From UBA4285 sp050944355 (lineage in GTDB: Bacteria; Bacillota; Clostridia; Lachnospirales; Lachnospiraceae): a stretch of DNA of 64,000 nt. The stretch spans positions 1 through 64,000 of the forward strand of contig JBMNQX010000005.1 in NCBI GenBank assembly GCA_050944355.1, in the 5' to 3' direction. Made by a program: the position numbers and the translations under genes. The notes under the pieces are model-generated. The model saw only the letters and a list, made by a program, of their open reading frames with translations. It ran no database searches and was not told the origin of the DNA. This document shows, one piece after another, positions 17,836 to 26,587 of this stretch; positions within the stretch are counted from its first letter, which is position 1; every line of letters begins with the position of its first letter.

Positions 17836-17865
17836 ATCATACAGCGGCGCCCGCCGTTCCGTCAA
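17836..17865 (-). promoter_or_regulatory. metK: metK sigma-A promoter
   Basis: Minus-strand -35 TTGACG (17860-17865), an 18-nt spacer and -10 TATGAT (17836-17841) lie just upstream of the S-box leader, which fixes transcription starting near 17829. Confidence 0.8.
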
Positions 17866-17910
17866 GACCTGCCAGGGATACGTTTTTGCAAAGTTGTGAA
17901 AAAACACACA

Positions 17911-17944
17911 TAAAAAATATGGCCTGCCGCAGCTGCGGCAGGCC
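17911..17944 (-). terminator. Terminator after the glycosylase-acylphosphatase gene
   Basis: A perfect 24-bp palindrome (GGCCTGCCGCAG and its complement) is followed on the minus strand by ATATTTTTTATG. It closes the two-gene unit upstream of metK. Confidence 0.88.
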
Positions 17945-17969
17945 GGACAGGAATTATTTCCAACAAAAA

Positions 17970-18731
17970 CTATCGAATGTCAAAATACGTCTCGTCTTTT
18001 TTCAGCGGGCATTCGTATTCCGCCACATTTCGGATGGCAAAACGCTTCACCGCCTTCATCTTCCTGACAAATGCTTCCACCTGCTCCTGCGTTCCCTGAA
18101 CCTCGGCCTCGGTCTGATCCACGCGCGGACAGTTGCGCACCCATCCGGTGAGTCCCAGAATTCTCGCCTCGTCAAACGCCGTGATGCGGAAACCGATGTG
18201 CTGCACGCGCCCAGTGAACGTCAGGTGTTTTCGGGTCAGACCCCGCAGCGCTTTTCCCCAGACCACCAGAAGCGATTGGAAATTCACCGCTGCGTTGGCC
18301 GGACTCGTCGACGGCAGACAGACGGCCGTGATGCCGGTCCGCTTTTCATTAAATTTCCGGTAATACTTGTCAGCCAGCTTTCCGTTCGTAAAAATGCGGC
18401 TGACCTCGGTTTTTGAGAGCAGTGCCGGGATATCGGTCGGAACCACATTCCGGATGCTGGCGTCCGAACTCCCGCGGATCTCGCAGGACTCGATCGCGTC
18501 CCAGAGCGCCACGTGATGGCGCTCGAGCAGCGCCTCTTTTTCCGCCTGCGTTTCCGGCAATTTGTCATGAAAGATCTCCGCGAGGAGAGGCCAGAACCGG
18601 TTCTGCGGATGGCCGTAGTAGAACTGCGCCTCCCGGGATTTCACCGAAGGGAAAGAACCCAGGATCAGGATTTTCGAATCCGGCCGGTAAAACGGCGGAA
18701 ATTCATGTGTGTGAAATTCAGAATCAGCCAT
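17970..18731 (-). CDS. Hypoxanthine-DNA glycosylase fused to an acylphosphatase domain
   Basis: The 253-residue protein joins two domains. Residues about 1-160 match the DNA-deoxyinosine (hypoxanthine) glycosylase branch of the uracil-DNA glycosylase superfamily: ILILGSFPSVKSREAQFYYG and HPQNRFWPLL near the N terminus, and LPSTSPANAA near residue 140. These enzymes excise deaminated adenine from DNA. Residues about 164-253 match acylphosphatase: TFTGRVQHIGFR holds the phosphate-binding loop with the catalytic Arg, and GLTGWVRNCP holds the catalytic Asn. Acylphosphatase normally is a free protein of about 90 residues. The ATG overlaps the end of the upstream lipoprotein gene by 8 nt, so translation is probably coupled. 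The link between base excision and acyl phosphate hydrolysis is unexplained. Confidence 0.87.
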   Translation of the reverse strand: MADSEFHTHEFPPFYRPDSKILILGSFPSVKSREAQFYYGHPQNRFWPLLAEIFHDKLPETQAEKEALLERHHVALWDAIESCEIRGSSDASIRNVVPTDIPALLSKTEVSRIFTNGKLADKYYRKFNEKRTGITAVCLPSTSPANAAVNFQSLLVVWGKALRGLTRKHLTFTGRVQHIGFRITAFDEARILGLTGWVRNCPRVDQTEAEVQGTQEQVEAFVRKMKAVKRFAIRNVAEYECPLKKDETYFDIR

Positions 18732-20013
18732 AGGTCGTCGTCTCTACCGCTGCCTCGTTTACGATTTCTTCGACTTTTCCGTACAGATACTCGTATCCGA
18801 CTTCGCAGTTCATCTCATTGCCGAGGGAGGAAAGAATCGTGTCATAACTTTCGTATCCATAATAGGAGGCGAGACTCTCACCGAGTTCGTTGATTTCGTC
18901 TTCCGTGATATGGACGTCCTCCGCATCAGCGATTTCGGTGACAAGCATCTTGGTCAGCAGATAACTCTCGGCATAGCTCTGGGCGTACTCGTTAAAGGAC
19001 GCCTCGTCGCTCATTCCGTACATTCCCTGCAGATATTCGTCAAATGTGTTGTAGCCGCTCGACGCGCCGTAATTCTCATACTGGGTTTTGACATTTGTCA
19101 CCATCGTATCAACAAGAGAGTTCAGCTCTTTTTCCGGATACTGGTCGACCGTCACGCTGTCCGCCAGAGTGGCCAAAATGTCCTTGAACTTTGTGCTGTC
19201 ATTGGAAGCTTTTTTCTGGCTGATAAGCTCTTCTTTGACCGCTGCGCGGAACTGTTCGGCCGTCGTCTCCTGTGTGTAATTGTAGTTGGCGGCGTTCTGC
19301 TGAACCCACTCATCCGTCAGTTCCGGAACATCCTTGCGTGTGATGCTCGTGATGGTCACGCGGAAGATGACCGACTTGCCGGCCAGTTCCTCCGAGGAAT
19401 AATCGTCCGGAAATGTGCAGGGAATATCGGTTTCCACGTTCGCCTGCAGTCCGATGAGTCCCTGATCCAGGTCATCGATGTACTTTCCGGACCCGATGGT
19501 ATAGGTCTGATTGGTTGCGGTGCCGCCGTCAAACGGCTCTCCGTCGAGCAGCCCCTCATAATCGAGTGTAATCGTGTCCCCTTCCTGGGTCACGCCGCCG
19601 TCGGTCACATCCACCGACTCGGCAGAATCCTCCAGCATGGACTCGATCGTCGATTCCACCGTGTCGTCTGTCACATCCTCTGATGAGCGGTCGACTGTCA
19701 CTTCAATGCCCTTGTACTCCGGAAGCGTCACGTACAGTTTATAGACAGCCGCCGTCATCTGGTAGAAGCTGTCGTAGTCGGCAGCCTCGATCGCCCGGTT
19801 GGACGTGTCGGTATCCGCGGTCACTTCATCTGGTGATACGATTGCCTCTGCTGTCGCGGCCGTTTCCGTCGCAGCCGCTGTCGTTGTGGCTGCCGCCGTT
19901 GTAGACGCCTCCTGAGCAGCCGTCGTTTCGCTCTCTGCACTGCCTCCGCAGGCCGTGAGCTGCACGCCCAGCAGCAGCGCCGCCGCGACGGCAGAAATGC
20001 TTTTTCTTCTCAT
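18724..20013 (-). CDS. Trigger-factor-like FKBP peptidyl-prolyl isomerase lipoprotein
   Basis: This 429-residue exported foldase has a lipoprotein signal (MRRKSISAVAAALLLGVQLTAC) and an Ala/Thr linker to about residue 75. An FKBP-type domain follows (about 125-215): GDTITLDYEGLLDGEPFDGG, the TIGSGKYIDDLDQGLIGL hinge and FPDDYSSEELAGKSVIFRVT. The last half is helical and resembles the trigger factor C-terminal chaperone arms. It probably helps fold exported proteins at the outer face of the membrane, without the ribosome-binding domain of cytosolic trigger factor. The start is the ATG after GGAAGG; an in-frame ATG 13 codons earlier has no site. Confidence 0.85.
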   Translation of the reverse strand: MRRKSISAVAAALLLGVQLTACGGSAESETTAAQEASTTAAATTTAAATETAATAEAIVSPDEVTADTDTSNRAIEAADYDSFYQMTAAVYKLYVTLPEYKGIEVTVDRSSEDVTDDTVESTIESMLEDSAESVDVTDGGVTQEGDTITLDYEGLLDGEPFDGGTATNQTYTIGSGKYIDDLDQGLIGLQANVETDIPCTFPDDYSSEELAGKSVIFRVTITSITRKDVPELTDEWVQQNAANYNYTQETTAEQFRAAVKEELISQKKASNDSTKFKDILATLADSVTVDQYPEKELNSLVDTMVTNVKTQYENYGASSGYNTFDEYLQGMYGMSDEASFNEYAQSYAESYLLTKMLVTEIADAEDVHITEDEINELGESLASYYGYESYDTILSSLGNEMNCEVGYEYLYGKVEEIVNEAAVETTTYG

Positions 20014-20051
20014 AGATAAAAAGTCCTTCCTGATTTTCAAAGCCGATTTCA

Positions 20052-20081
20052 TTGATTATAACACACACCGCGGATTATACT
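20052..20081 (+). promoter_or_regulatory. Candidate promoter of apbE-plsC
   Basis: Plus-strand -35 TTGATT (20052-20057), an 18-nt spacer and -10 TATACT (20076-20081) lie about 60 nt upstream of the apbE start. It overlaps the divergent promoter of the lipoprotein gene. Confidence 0.6.
20055..20063 (-). promoter_or_regulatory. Extended -10 promoter of the trigger-factor-like lipoprotein
   Basis: The minus strand reads TGTTATAAT, a perfect -10 with the upstream TG of extended -10 promoters, about 40 nt from the ATG. No good -35 is seen. It is embedded in the divergent apbE promoter, so the two units may compete for polymerase. Confidence 0.55.
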
Positions 20082-20139
20082 TAGCAGGGAATGAACTTTG
20101 CGCTATTTATTTGATGAATACACACGTATTGAGCTGTCT

Positions 20140-21234
20140 ATGAAGTATAAAAGAATAATTCGTTTCCGGGGCGCGGCTTTCATTCTTGCGCTTCTGACTG
20201 CTGTCAGCCTGTCTGCCGGGTGCCGGAAAACCCTCAGTTCGCCCATCACAAAACAGGAGTTTGCTCTGGACACGATCATTTCGATTTCTGTCTACGAGAC
20301 GATTGACGGAGACTACACCGGAAAGAAAACCGAAGAAGCCGTCCAGGAAGTCATCGACGACTGCAAAGCTTACGAAGACATTTTTTCCATGCAGAAGGAA
20401 GGCAGCGCCCTCTGGAACCTGAACGCCGGACTGACGTCAGAGGTTCCCTGGCAGCTCGCCGACTGTCTGCAGCTGGCGCTCGACTATTCCGAACTCAGCG
20501 GCGGGGCTTTTCAGATCAGTATCGGCAAAGTCTCGCAGCTGTGGGATTTTACGTCGGAAAATCCGCAGGTCCCTGACGACGCCGATATTCAGGCGGCGCT
20601 CGCCTATGTGGATGACTCGAAAATATCGGTGAGCCCGAAGGACGAATCGGACCCGGAGGCCGACCGCACCGTCACGATGCCCGAAGGGTATGTCCTCGAC
20701 CTCGGAGCCGTGGCGAAGGGATACATCGCCGACCTTCTCAGGGAAGATCTGCAGGAAAAGGGAATCCGCAGAGCTGTCATCAATCTGGGCGGCAACGTGC
20801 TCGTCTTCGGCGGAAAATCCGGCGGAACGTTCACGGACAATGAGGGATCGGGCGAAGAACCATTTGCCATCGGAATACGAAATCCGGCCGGGGAGGCGGG
20901 CGAGTATCTGGCCACTGTGTCCGCGGCGGATCTGAGCATTGTCTCGAGTGGAAACTATGAGCGGCAGTTTACGGACGAGAACGGAAACGTCTACTTTCAC
21001 ATTCTGGACCCTGACACCGGATATCCGTGCGAGTCCGGGCTGTCGCAGGTGACGATCCTCACGGATTCCTCCGCCGACGCCGACGCGCTGAGTACAGTCT
21101 GCTTTGTGCTCGGACTTACAGACGGCCTCGCGCTGATCGAATCGCTTCCGGACACAGAGGCCGTTTTCGTGACGACGGACGGTGAAATCACGATGTCGTC
21201 CGGGGCATCTGCCTATGTTACCCTGACACAATGA
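20140..21234 (+). CDS. apbE: FAD:protein FMN transferase (ApbE), lipoprotein
   Basis: This 364-residue exported enzyme attaches FMN covalently to a Thr of flavoproteins such as RnfG/NqrC-type subunits and extracellular reductases. It has a lipoprotein signal ending in LSAGC, then the ApbE core: FALDTIISISVYET, DLGAVAKGYIADLL, VINLGGNVLVFGG and the metal-binding YFHILDPDTGYP. The ATG at 20140 is chosen over a TTG 14 codons upstream because it gives a standard lipoprotein signal; its ribosome binding site is weak. No Rnf or flavoprotein target is in the window. plsC follows 60 nt downstream. Confidence 0.92.
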   Translation: MKYKRIIRFRGAAFILALLTAVSLSAGCRKTLSSPITKQEFALDTIISISVYETIDGDYTGKKTEEAVQEVIDDCKAYEDIFSMQKEGSALWNLNAGLTSEVPWQLADCLQLALDYSELSGGAFQISIGKVSQLWDFTSENPQVPDDADIQAALAYVDDSKISVSPKDESDPEADRTVTMPEGYVLDLGAVAKGYIADLLREDLQEKGIRRAVINLGGNVLVFGGKSGGTFTDNEGSGEEPFAIGIRNPAGEAGEYLATVSAADLSIVSSGNYERQFTDENGNVYFHILDPDTGYPCESGLSQVTILTDSSADADALSTVCFVLGLTDGLALIESLPDTEAVFVTTDGEITMSSGASAYVTLTQ

Positions 21235-21294
21235 GCGAGTATGCGCTACAATAAAGAAAAACAAGCGGCGCTCTGCCGCCGGAAGGAGTCTTTG

Positions 21295-22035
21295 ATGACC
21301 TGCAATCCCCTGCGCACAATTCTGTGCCTGATATGGCTTGTAATTTTTTTCGCGGCCAGTCTGGTTCTGCTGCCCGTGGCGGCTCTGATCGGACATTTCT
21401 CACAGGATAAAAAAGATGCGTTCTGCTACCCGGTCGTTCGGGCCGGCCTGAAAGTTCTGTGGCACCTGGCCGGTGTGAAGCCGCAGATCACAGGCATGGA
21501 AAATATCCCGAAAGACCAGCCGGTGCTGTATGTCGGCAATCACCGCAGTTTCTTTGACATCATCATTCTGGCGAGCATCCTGCCGGGGAAACTTTCCGTC
21601 GTGGCAAAAAAAGAGATGGAGCACATTCCGCTGCTTTCCACCTGGATGCGCGACATTCACTGTCTGTTCCTCGACCGCTCAAATCTTCGCGCCGGCGCGC
21701 AGATGATGCTCGACGGCATCGATCTCATGAAAAATGGAATCTCTGTCCTCATCTTTCCGGAAGGAACCCGCAACAAGGGAGACGGTATCCTCGACTTCAA
21801 GGGCGGTTCGTTCAAACTGGCGACCAAGCCCGGTTTTCCGATCGTTCCGGTTGTTCAGACCGGCACCCGCGAAATGTTTGAAGACCTGAAGCCGTTCGGC
21901 GTCAAAGCCGCAAAGACAACCGTGACCATACTGCCGGCAATTCAGACGGCCGGGATTCCCCGCGCCGAGCAGAATCAGCTGCACGTAAAGGTTCATGATG
22001 ATATGGTAAAAGTCTTCAATTCATTGCAAAAATAA
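21295..22035 (+). CDS. plsC: 1-acyl-sn-glycerol-3-phosphate acyltransferase
   Basis: The 246-residue membrane enzyme acylates lysophosphatidic acid to phosphatidic acid. It has N-terminal hydrophobic helices (about 10-30), the catalytic H-x4-D box in NHRSFFD, and the substrate-binding FPEGTRNKGDG. The ATG at 21295 has GGAAGGAG 6 nt upstream; the earlier in-frame ATG has none. It is co-directional with apbE and the next small membrane protein gene. Confidence 0.93.
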   Translation: MTCNPLRTILCLIWLVIFFAASLVLLPVAALIGHFSQDKKDAFCYPVVRAGLKVLWHLAGVKPQITGMENIPKDQPVLYVGNHRSFFDIIILASILPGKLSVVAKKEMEHIPLLSTWMRDIHCLFLDRSNLRAGAQMMLDGIDLMKNGISVLIFPEGTRNKGDGILDFKGGSFKLATKPGFPIVPVVQTGTREMFEDLKPFGVKAAKTTVTILPAIQTAGIPRAEQNQLHVKVHDDMVKVFNSLQK

Positions 22036-22141
22036 AGCTTCGTTGTTATAATCATGCCAAATGCGCGTCAGCCGGCCACAGGCCCGTTTGGGGGGCCTGG
22101 CAGGCGGTTTTGCGGCACTTATTTCGAGGAGGTATTCTCTC

Positions 22142-22639
22142 ATGCCAGTCTGGGCTATTGTCCTTATCATACTTGCGGCAGCCACCGTCGTTCTGATCAT
22201 CTTCGGAAACCGCCTGCGCAAAAAGCAGGCCAAACAGCAGGACCAGATCGAAGCGGCCAAGCAGGTCGTCTCTATGCTGATCATCGATAAAAAGAAAATG
22301 AAATTCAGAGATGCCGGATTTCAACAGGCCGTCATAGATCAGGTTCCCAAGTATCTCAGAGGACGCAAAATGCCGGTCGTAAAAGTAAAGATCGGTCCCC
22401 GCATCATGACAATGCTCTGCGACCCGGATGTGTATGACACCGTTCCGGTCAAAGCCCAGGTAAAAGCCGAAATCAGCGGCATCTATCTCACCGGCATCAA
22501 GTCGATCCGCGGCGGAAAGGCCGAGATTCCAAAGAAAAAGACCCTGTCCGGCCGTATGTCCGCAGCCCTGAAGAAAGCCAGCAAGACTGTGAATGAACAG
22601 AGCAAGGCAGCTGACACCGCCAGGAAAAAGAGCAAGTGA
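22142..22639 (+). CDS. Small membrane-anchored hypothetical protein
   Basis: This 165-residue protein has one N-terminal transmembrane helix (PVWAIVLIILAAATVVLIIF), then a basic cytoplasmic domain with alternating hydrophobic residues and a Lys-rich C terminus (about 130-165). The start is the ATG after GAGGAGG; a longer in-frame reading exists but would begin without a site. I do not recognise a family. It lies between plsC and pncB, so a membrane-associated housekeeping role is possible, but nothing in the sequence proves it. Confidence 0.7.
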   Translation: MPVWAIVLIILAAATVVLIIFGNRLRKKQAKQQDQIEAAKQVVSMLIIDKKKMKFRDAGFQQAVIDQVPKYLRGRKMPVVKVKIGPRIMTMLCDPDVYDTVPVKAQVKAEISGIYLTGIKSIRGGKAEIPKKKTLSGRMSAALKKASKTVNEQSKAADTARKKSK

Positions 22640-22711
22640 TTCATCCGTATTTCAGCCGGAAACCGGCTTAAAAAGCGGGCCCGCACAAAGCAGGGGCCTG
22701 AAAGGAACACT

Positions 22712-24157
22712 ATGTCTAGAAATCTTACCATGCTCACCGATCTGTACGAGCTCACCATGATGCAGGGCTACTTCAAGACCGGAAACAACCGCACTGTTGT
22801 ATTCGACGCCTTTCACAGACGCAACCCGGACGACGGAGGCTATTCCATCTCCTGTGGTCTGGAACAGGTCATCGATTACGTCAACAATCTTCATTTTTCA
22901 GATGAGGATATCGCCTATCTGCGCAGCACTGGTCTTTTCGAGGAAGATTTCCTCGATTATCTCCGCACTTTCCACTTCACGGGCGATATCTACGCGATCC
23001 CGGAAGGCACCGTGATGTTCCCGAGAGAGCCGATCGTCAAGGTCATTGCGCCGATTATGCAGGCGCAGCTCATGGAGACGACGATTCTCAACATCATCAA
23101 TCATCAGTCCCTGATCGCCACCAAGGCAGCCCGGATCGTCTACGCGGCGGGTGACGGCGGCATCATGGAATTCGGACTTCGCCGCGCACAGGGCCCCGAC
23201 GCCGGCATCTACGGCGCGAGAGCCGCTGTCATCGCCGGGTGCGTCGGCACTTCCAACGTACTAACCGGCCAGATGTTCGGCGTACCTGTCATGGGAACCC
23301 ACGCGCACAGCTGGATCATGAGTTTCCCGGACGAGCTGACCGCTTTCCGTGAATACGCCAAGATCTATCCGAACGCCTGCACGCTGCTTGTCGACACGTA
23401 TGACACGCTGAAGTCCGGCGTACCGCACGCCATCCAGGTATTCCAGGAGATGCGCGACGCGGGCATTCCGCTCAAGAACTACGGAATCCGCCTCGACTCC
23501 GGAGACCTCGCGTACCTGACGAAGAAGGCAAGAAAGATGCTCGACGATGCCGGCTTTACCGACGCCAAAATTGCGGCGAGCTCCGACCTGGACGAGTATC
23601 TGATTTCCTCTCTCAGGGCACAGGGCGCGAAGATTGATTCGTGGGGCGTCGGGACAAACCTGATCACCTCGAAGAACACACCGGCATTCGGCGGTGTCTA
23701 CAAACTCGCCGCCATCATGGGCGACGACGGAAACTTTGTCCCAAAGATCAAGCTGTCCGAGAACTCCGAGAAGATCACGAACCCGGGCAACAAGACCATT
23801 TACCGCGTGTACGACCGCAACGGCATGATCGTGGCGGATCTGATCGCTCTCGCCGACGAGAAAATCGACGGCAATGAGCCGCTGCTGCTCTTCGATCCGG
23901 TCGAGACCTGGAAGAAGACGCTTCTCAAGCCGGGTGAATACACACTGCGCGAGATCCTCGTCCCGATTTTCAAGTCGGGGCAGTGCATCTACAAGAGCCC
24001 GAAGGTCATGGACATTCAGGCGTACTGCAAGAAGGAAATGGCTACGCTGTGGGATGAGAGCAAACGTCTCGTGAACCCGCACGAAGTGCACGTCGACCTG
24101 AGCCAGAAACTGTACGACGTAAAGAAAAGCCTGCTCGACGAGTACGCGAAAGTCTGA
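22712..24157 (+). CDS. pncB: Nicotinate phosphoribosyltransferase
   Basis: This 481-residue cytoplasmic enzyme converts nicotinate and PRPP to nicotinate mononucleotide for NAD salvage. The opening NLTMLTDLYELTMMQGYF, the EFGLRRAQGPDAG box, MGTHAHSWIMSF and the GIRLDSGDLAYL phosphate-binding segment are those of the PncB family. The start has GAAAGGAA upstream. A strong terminator follows the stop codon, so this ends the plus-strand run. Confidence 0.96.
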   Translation: MSRNLTMLTDLYELTMMQGYFKTGNNRTVVFDAFHRRNPDDGGYSISCGLEQVIDYVNNLHFSDEDIAYLRSTGLFEEDFLDYLRTFHFTGDIYAIPEGTVMFPREPIVKVIAPIMQAQLMETTILNIINHQSLIATKAARIVYAAGDGGIMEFGLRRAQGPDAGIYGARAAVIAGCVGTSNVLTGQMFGVPVMGTHAHSWIMSFPDELTAFREYAKIYPNACTLLVDTYDTLKSGVPHAIQVFQEMRDAGIPLKNYGIRLDSGDLAYLTKKARKMLDDAGFTDAKIAASSDLDEYLISSLRAQGAKIDSWGVGTNLITSKNTPAFGGVYKLAAIMGDDGNFVPKIKLSENSEKITNPGNKTIYRVYDRNGMIVADLIALADEKIDGNEPLLLFDPVETWKKTLLKPGEYTLREILVPIFKSGQCIYKSPKVMDIQAYCKKEMATLWDESKRLVNPHEVHVDLSQKLYDVKKSLLDEYAKV

Positions 24158-24196
24158 GAAAAGCGCAAAATAAAAAACAGAGACTGTTGCAAACAA

Positions 24197-24238
24197 GGGG
24201 GCAGTACCACGAGTGATTCGTGGTACTGCCCCTTTCTT
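24197..24238 (+). terminator. pncB terminator
   Basis: A perfect 15-bp stem (GGGGCAGTACCACGA with TCGTGGTACTGCCCC, loop GTGAT) is followed by TTTCTT. Confidence 0.93.
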
Positions 24239-24284
24239 AAAAAACTCAGGCATCGGGAATCGCTTTTATGCTTCCCCGATGCCT
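24239..24284 (-). terminator. Terminator of the minus-strand housekeeping run
   Basis: On the minus strand AGGCATCGGG pairs with CCCGATGCCT and is followed by GAGTTTTTT. It abuts the pncB terminator, so converging transcripts are separated by back-to-back hairpins. Confidence 0.85.
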
Positions 24285-24325
24285 TTCGCCGGCCAGGGAA
24301 GCTGCGGCAGCCTTTCGCCGCCTGA

Positions 24326-25048
24326 TTATCTGCCTTTTGTCTGTTTCTTCGTTTCTTTCTGTTTTTCTGCTTCGCGCTCGTGGAGGAGGCGCAGAATTTC
24401 TTTTTCCTGGTTGGAGATATGGGTCACGATGATTTTTTCTGATTCTTCTTCGTTCCGGGCTTCCAGGCTTTTTATGAGCTGCTCGTGCTCCGCGATGAGA
24501 TTCTCATGGCTGCTCAAATCCCGCACATATTCCATGCGGTAGCGGTACATCTGCTCCTGCAGATTCTGCACGATCTGAATCAGCCGTCGATTGCCGGTCG
24601 CCTGATAGATCACGTCGTGGAAATGAACATCGGCGTTTGTGATATCCATCACACTCTTGTTTTTGAGGCGCGCCAGATGCGCAAACTCGCGATTGGCTTT
24701 TTCCAGATTCTTAAATCCGTCTTCCGTGAAGCGCTCACAGGCCAGACGCACCGCCAGCCGTTCCAGCGTGGCGCGCACTTCGAGGACATCGCGCAGATCC
24801 TGTTCCGTGATGGCCGCAACCTGCGCTCCTCTGCGCGGAATCATGACGACAAGACCTTCCAGCTCAAGCATCCGGATCGCTTCCCGGACCGGTGTTCGGG
24901 AAACGCCAAGTTCATCAGCAAGCTGGACCTCCATCAGACGCTCCCCGGGCTCCATCTTTCCCATCAGGATCGACTGCCGCAGGGTCTGAAACACAACGTC
25001 CCGCAGCGGGAGATATTCGTTTGAATTTAATACCAGTTCACCTTTCAT
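24326..25048 (-). CDS. GntR-family regulator, FadR (FCD) subfamily
   Basis: This 240-residue DNA-binding protein has an N-terminal winged helix (about 10-75) with the classic LADELGVSRTPVREAIRMLE recognition segment, and an all-helical FCD ligand-binding domain (about 85-220) including VHFHDVIYQATGN with metal-binding His. FCD regulators sense carboxylic acids or small metabolites, often uronates. It follows ispE by 35 nt at the end of a minus-strand run. The target genes are unknown. The C terminus is Lys/Glu-rich and probably disordered. Confidence 0.9.
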   Translation of the reverse strand: MKGELVLNSNEYLPLRDVVFQTLRQSILMGKMEPGERLMEVQLADELGVSRTPVREAIRMLELEGLVVMIPRRGAQVAAITEQDLRDVLEVRATLERLAVRLACERFTEDGFKNLEKANREFAHLARLKNKSVMDITNADVHFHDVIYQATGNRRLIQIVQNLQEQMYRYRMEYVRDLSSHENLIAEHEQLIKSLEARNEEESEKIIVTHISNQEKEILRLLHEREAEKQKETKKQTKGR

Positions 25049-25083
25049 CTGTCATTTCCTTGCGTAAGTTCTCTCGTAAATTG

Positions 25084-25974
25084 TCAGAAATCCCGGCCCT
25101 GAAAGCCCGACGGATTGAATGTCTCCGTCGTGTAGACCTGTCTGGCGTCGCCCGTCCGGCGCAGCACGTCTCTCGCTTTCGTGCAGCTTTCGGCGTCCGG
25201 ATAGATTCCGAAGACCGTCGGGCCGCTGCCGCTCATCATGGCTCCGATCGCGCCGGTGTCCAGCATCTGCCGCTTGAGTTTGGCGATGACAGGGTACATC
25301 GGAATGGTCACGCTCTCCAGTACATTTCCCATGGAGGCACAGAGCGCGTTCACATCGCCGGCTGCGATGGCTTTCAATATCGCCATTGTGTCCGGATGAC
25401 TTGCAATCGGCGTGGAATCCAGTTTTTCATATACCATCCGGGTCGAAACGCTGATCCGGGGCTTGGCCAGCAGAATATCCATGTGCGGAGCCGCCGGGAT
25501 GCGCGTCAGCTTTTCGCCGATCCCCTCCGCCAGCGCGGTTCCCCGCATCAGGCAGTAAGGGACATCCGCCCCGAGCTTCAGTCCCATTTCCATCATCTGC
25601 GAAAGGCTGAGTCCCAGGCCGAACAGCTTGTTGACGCCGAACATCACGCCCGCCGCGTCCGTCGAGCCGCCCGCCATACCGGCCGAGACCGGGATGAACT
25701 TGTGCAGGTTTACATGGACGCCGCCTGAAAATCCGGTCGTCTCTTTCATCATTCTGACAGCTTTGTAAACCAGATTGTTTTCGTCCACCGGGAGATACTT
25801 CAGATTGGTCTCAATCCGGATCTCTTCCTCAGGGATCTTTGCAATTTCCAGACTGTCATACAGGCCAACCGTCTGCATGACCATGCGGACTTCATGGTAG
25901 CCGTCCGGCCGCCGGCCGAGCACATCCAGTCCGAGATTGATCTTTCCTCTGGCCTTTACCTTGATCGTATCCAT
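25084..25974 (-). CDS. ispE: 4-diphosphocytidyl-2-C-methyl-D-erythritol kinase
   Basis: This 296-residue GHMP-fold kinase phosphorylates CDP-methylerythritol in the non-mevalonate isoprenoid pathway. Visible features are AKGKINLGLDVLGRRPDGYH-like N-terminal substrate contacts (K-x-N-L-G), the ATP-binding PVSAGMAGGSTDAAG glycine loop near residue 100, and GAIGAMMSGSGPTVFGIY near the C terminus. Length is normal. It is co-directional with glmM upstream and the GntR gene downstream. Confidence 0.96.
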   Translation of the reverse strand: MDTIKVKARGKINLGLDVLGRRPDGYHEVRMVMQTVGLYDSLEIAKIPEEEIRIETNLKYLPVDENNLVYKAVRMMKETTGFSGGVHVNLHKFIPVSAGMAGGSTDAAGVMFGVNKLFGLGLSLSQMMEMGLKLGADVPYCLMRGTALAEGIGEKLTRIPAAPHMDILLAKPRISVSTRMVYEKLDSTPIASHPDTMAILKAIAAGDVNALCASMGNVLESVTIPMYPVIAKLKRQMLDTGAIGAMMSGSGPTVFGIYPDAESCTKARDVLRRTGDARQVYTTETFNPSGFQGRDF

Positions 25975-26023
25975 AGAAAAACCTCTGTCACTGACTTTGA
26001 TGTTTCTATTATAGCACGGCGGC

Positions 26024-26587
26024 TCAGTCCTGTTTTTTAGTCTGCGGATTCTTCTTCAGAACAATCTGCATATAGACCATCATCAGCGCCGTCTGATAGA
26101 CAATCAGTCCCAGCAGGGCAAGCAGGCCGCCGAGTCCCAGAGAAACCTGCGACTCTTCGCCGTAATATGTCCGCCCCTGAAGCGCCGAGACAACCAGTGT
26201 GACTGCCAGCAGAAACAGCGAGATCATACCGCCGAGCAGCGCTCCGCGGATGCGGGACGTCACCAGACACACGACGCCCAGGAGCAGAAAGATGACGGAT
26301 ATTTTTCCGAGAACACTGCCCGCCCCGAAACCGTTCCAGAGCGTGACGGACCGGGTCTGCGCGCCGGCCGCGTCTGTCAGCGTGAACATCAGAAGATTGG
26401 CGCCCACCATAAAAAGCAGCGCGCCGAGAAGCGCCACAATGCGCTTCGGGTCATTGATCAGACGGTACACCGCCGGCTGTCCGGCAGCCGCGGCTTCCGC
26501 TTTCTCAATCTCTTTTTCCGCGTCTATGATGACAGGTCCCTGTCTCTTTTCCTCCCCGCTTGTCTCCCCGGTGTCACTTGTCTTCAT
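26024..26587 (-). CDS. Four-helix hypothetical membrane protein
   Basis: This 187-residue protein has a charged Glu/Lys-rich N-terminal cytoplasmic segment (about 1-45) and four predicted transmembrane helices (about 50-70, 90-108, 113-135 and 150-172), with a basic tail. The ATG overlaps the glmM stop (ATGA), so it is translationally coupled to glmM. I do not recognise a family. Coupling to cell wall precursor synthesis is suggestive only. Confidence 0.75.
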   Translation of the reverse strand: MKTSDTGETSGEEKRQGPVIIDAEKEIEKAEAAAAGQPAVYRLINDPKRIVALLGALLFMVGANLLMFTLTDAAGAQTRSVTLWNGFGAGSVLGKISVIFLLLGVVCLVTSRIRGALLGGMISLFLLAVTLVVSALQGRTYYGEESQVSLGLGGLLALLGLIVYQTALMMVYMQIVLKKNPQTKKQD

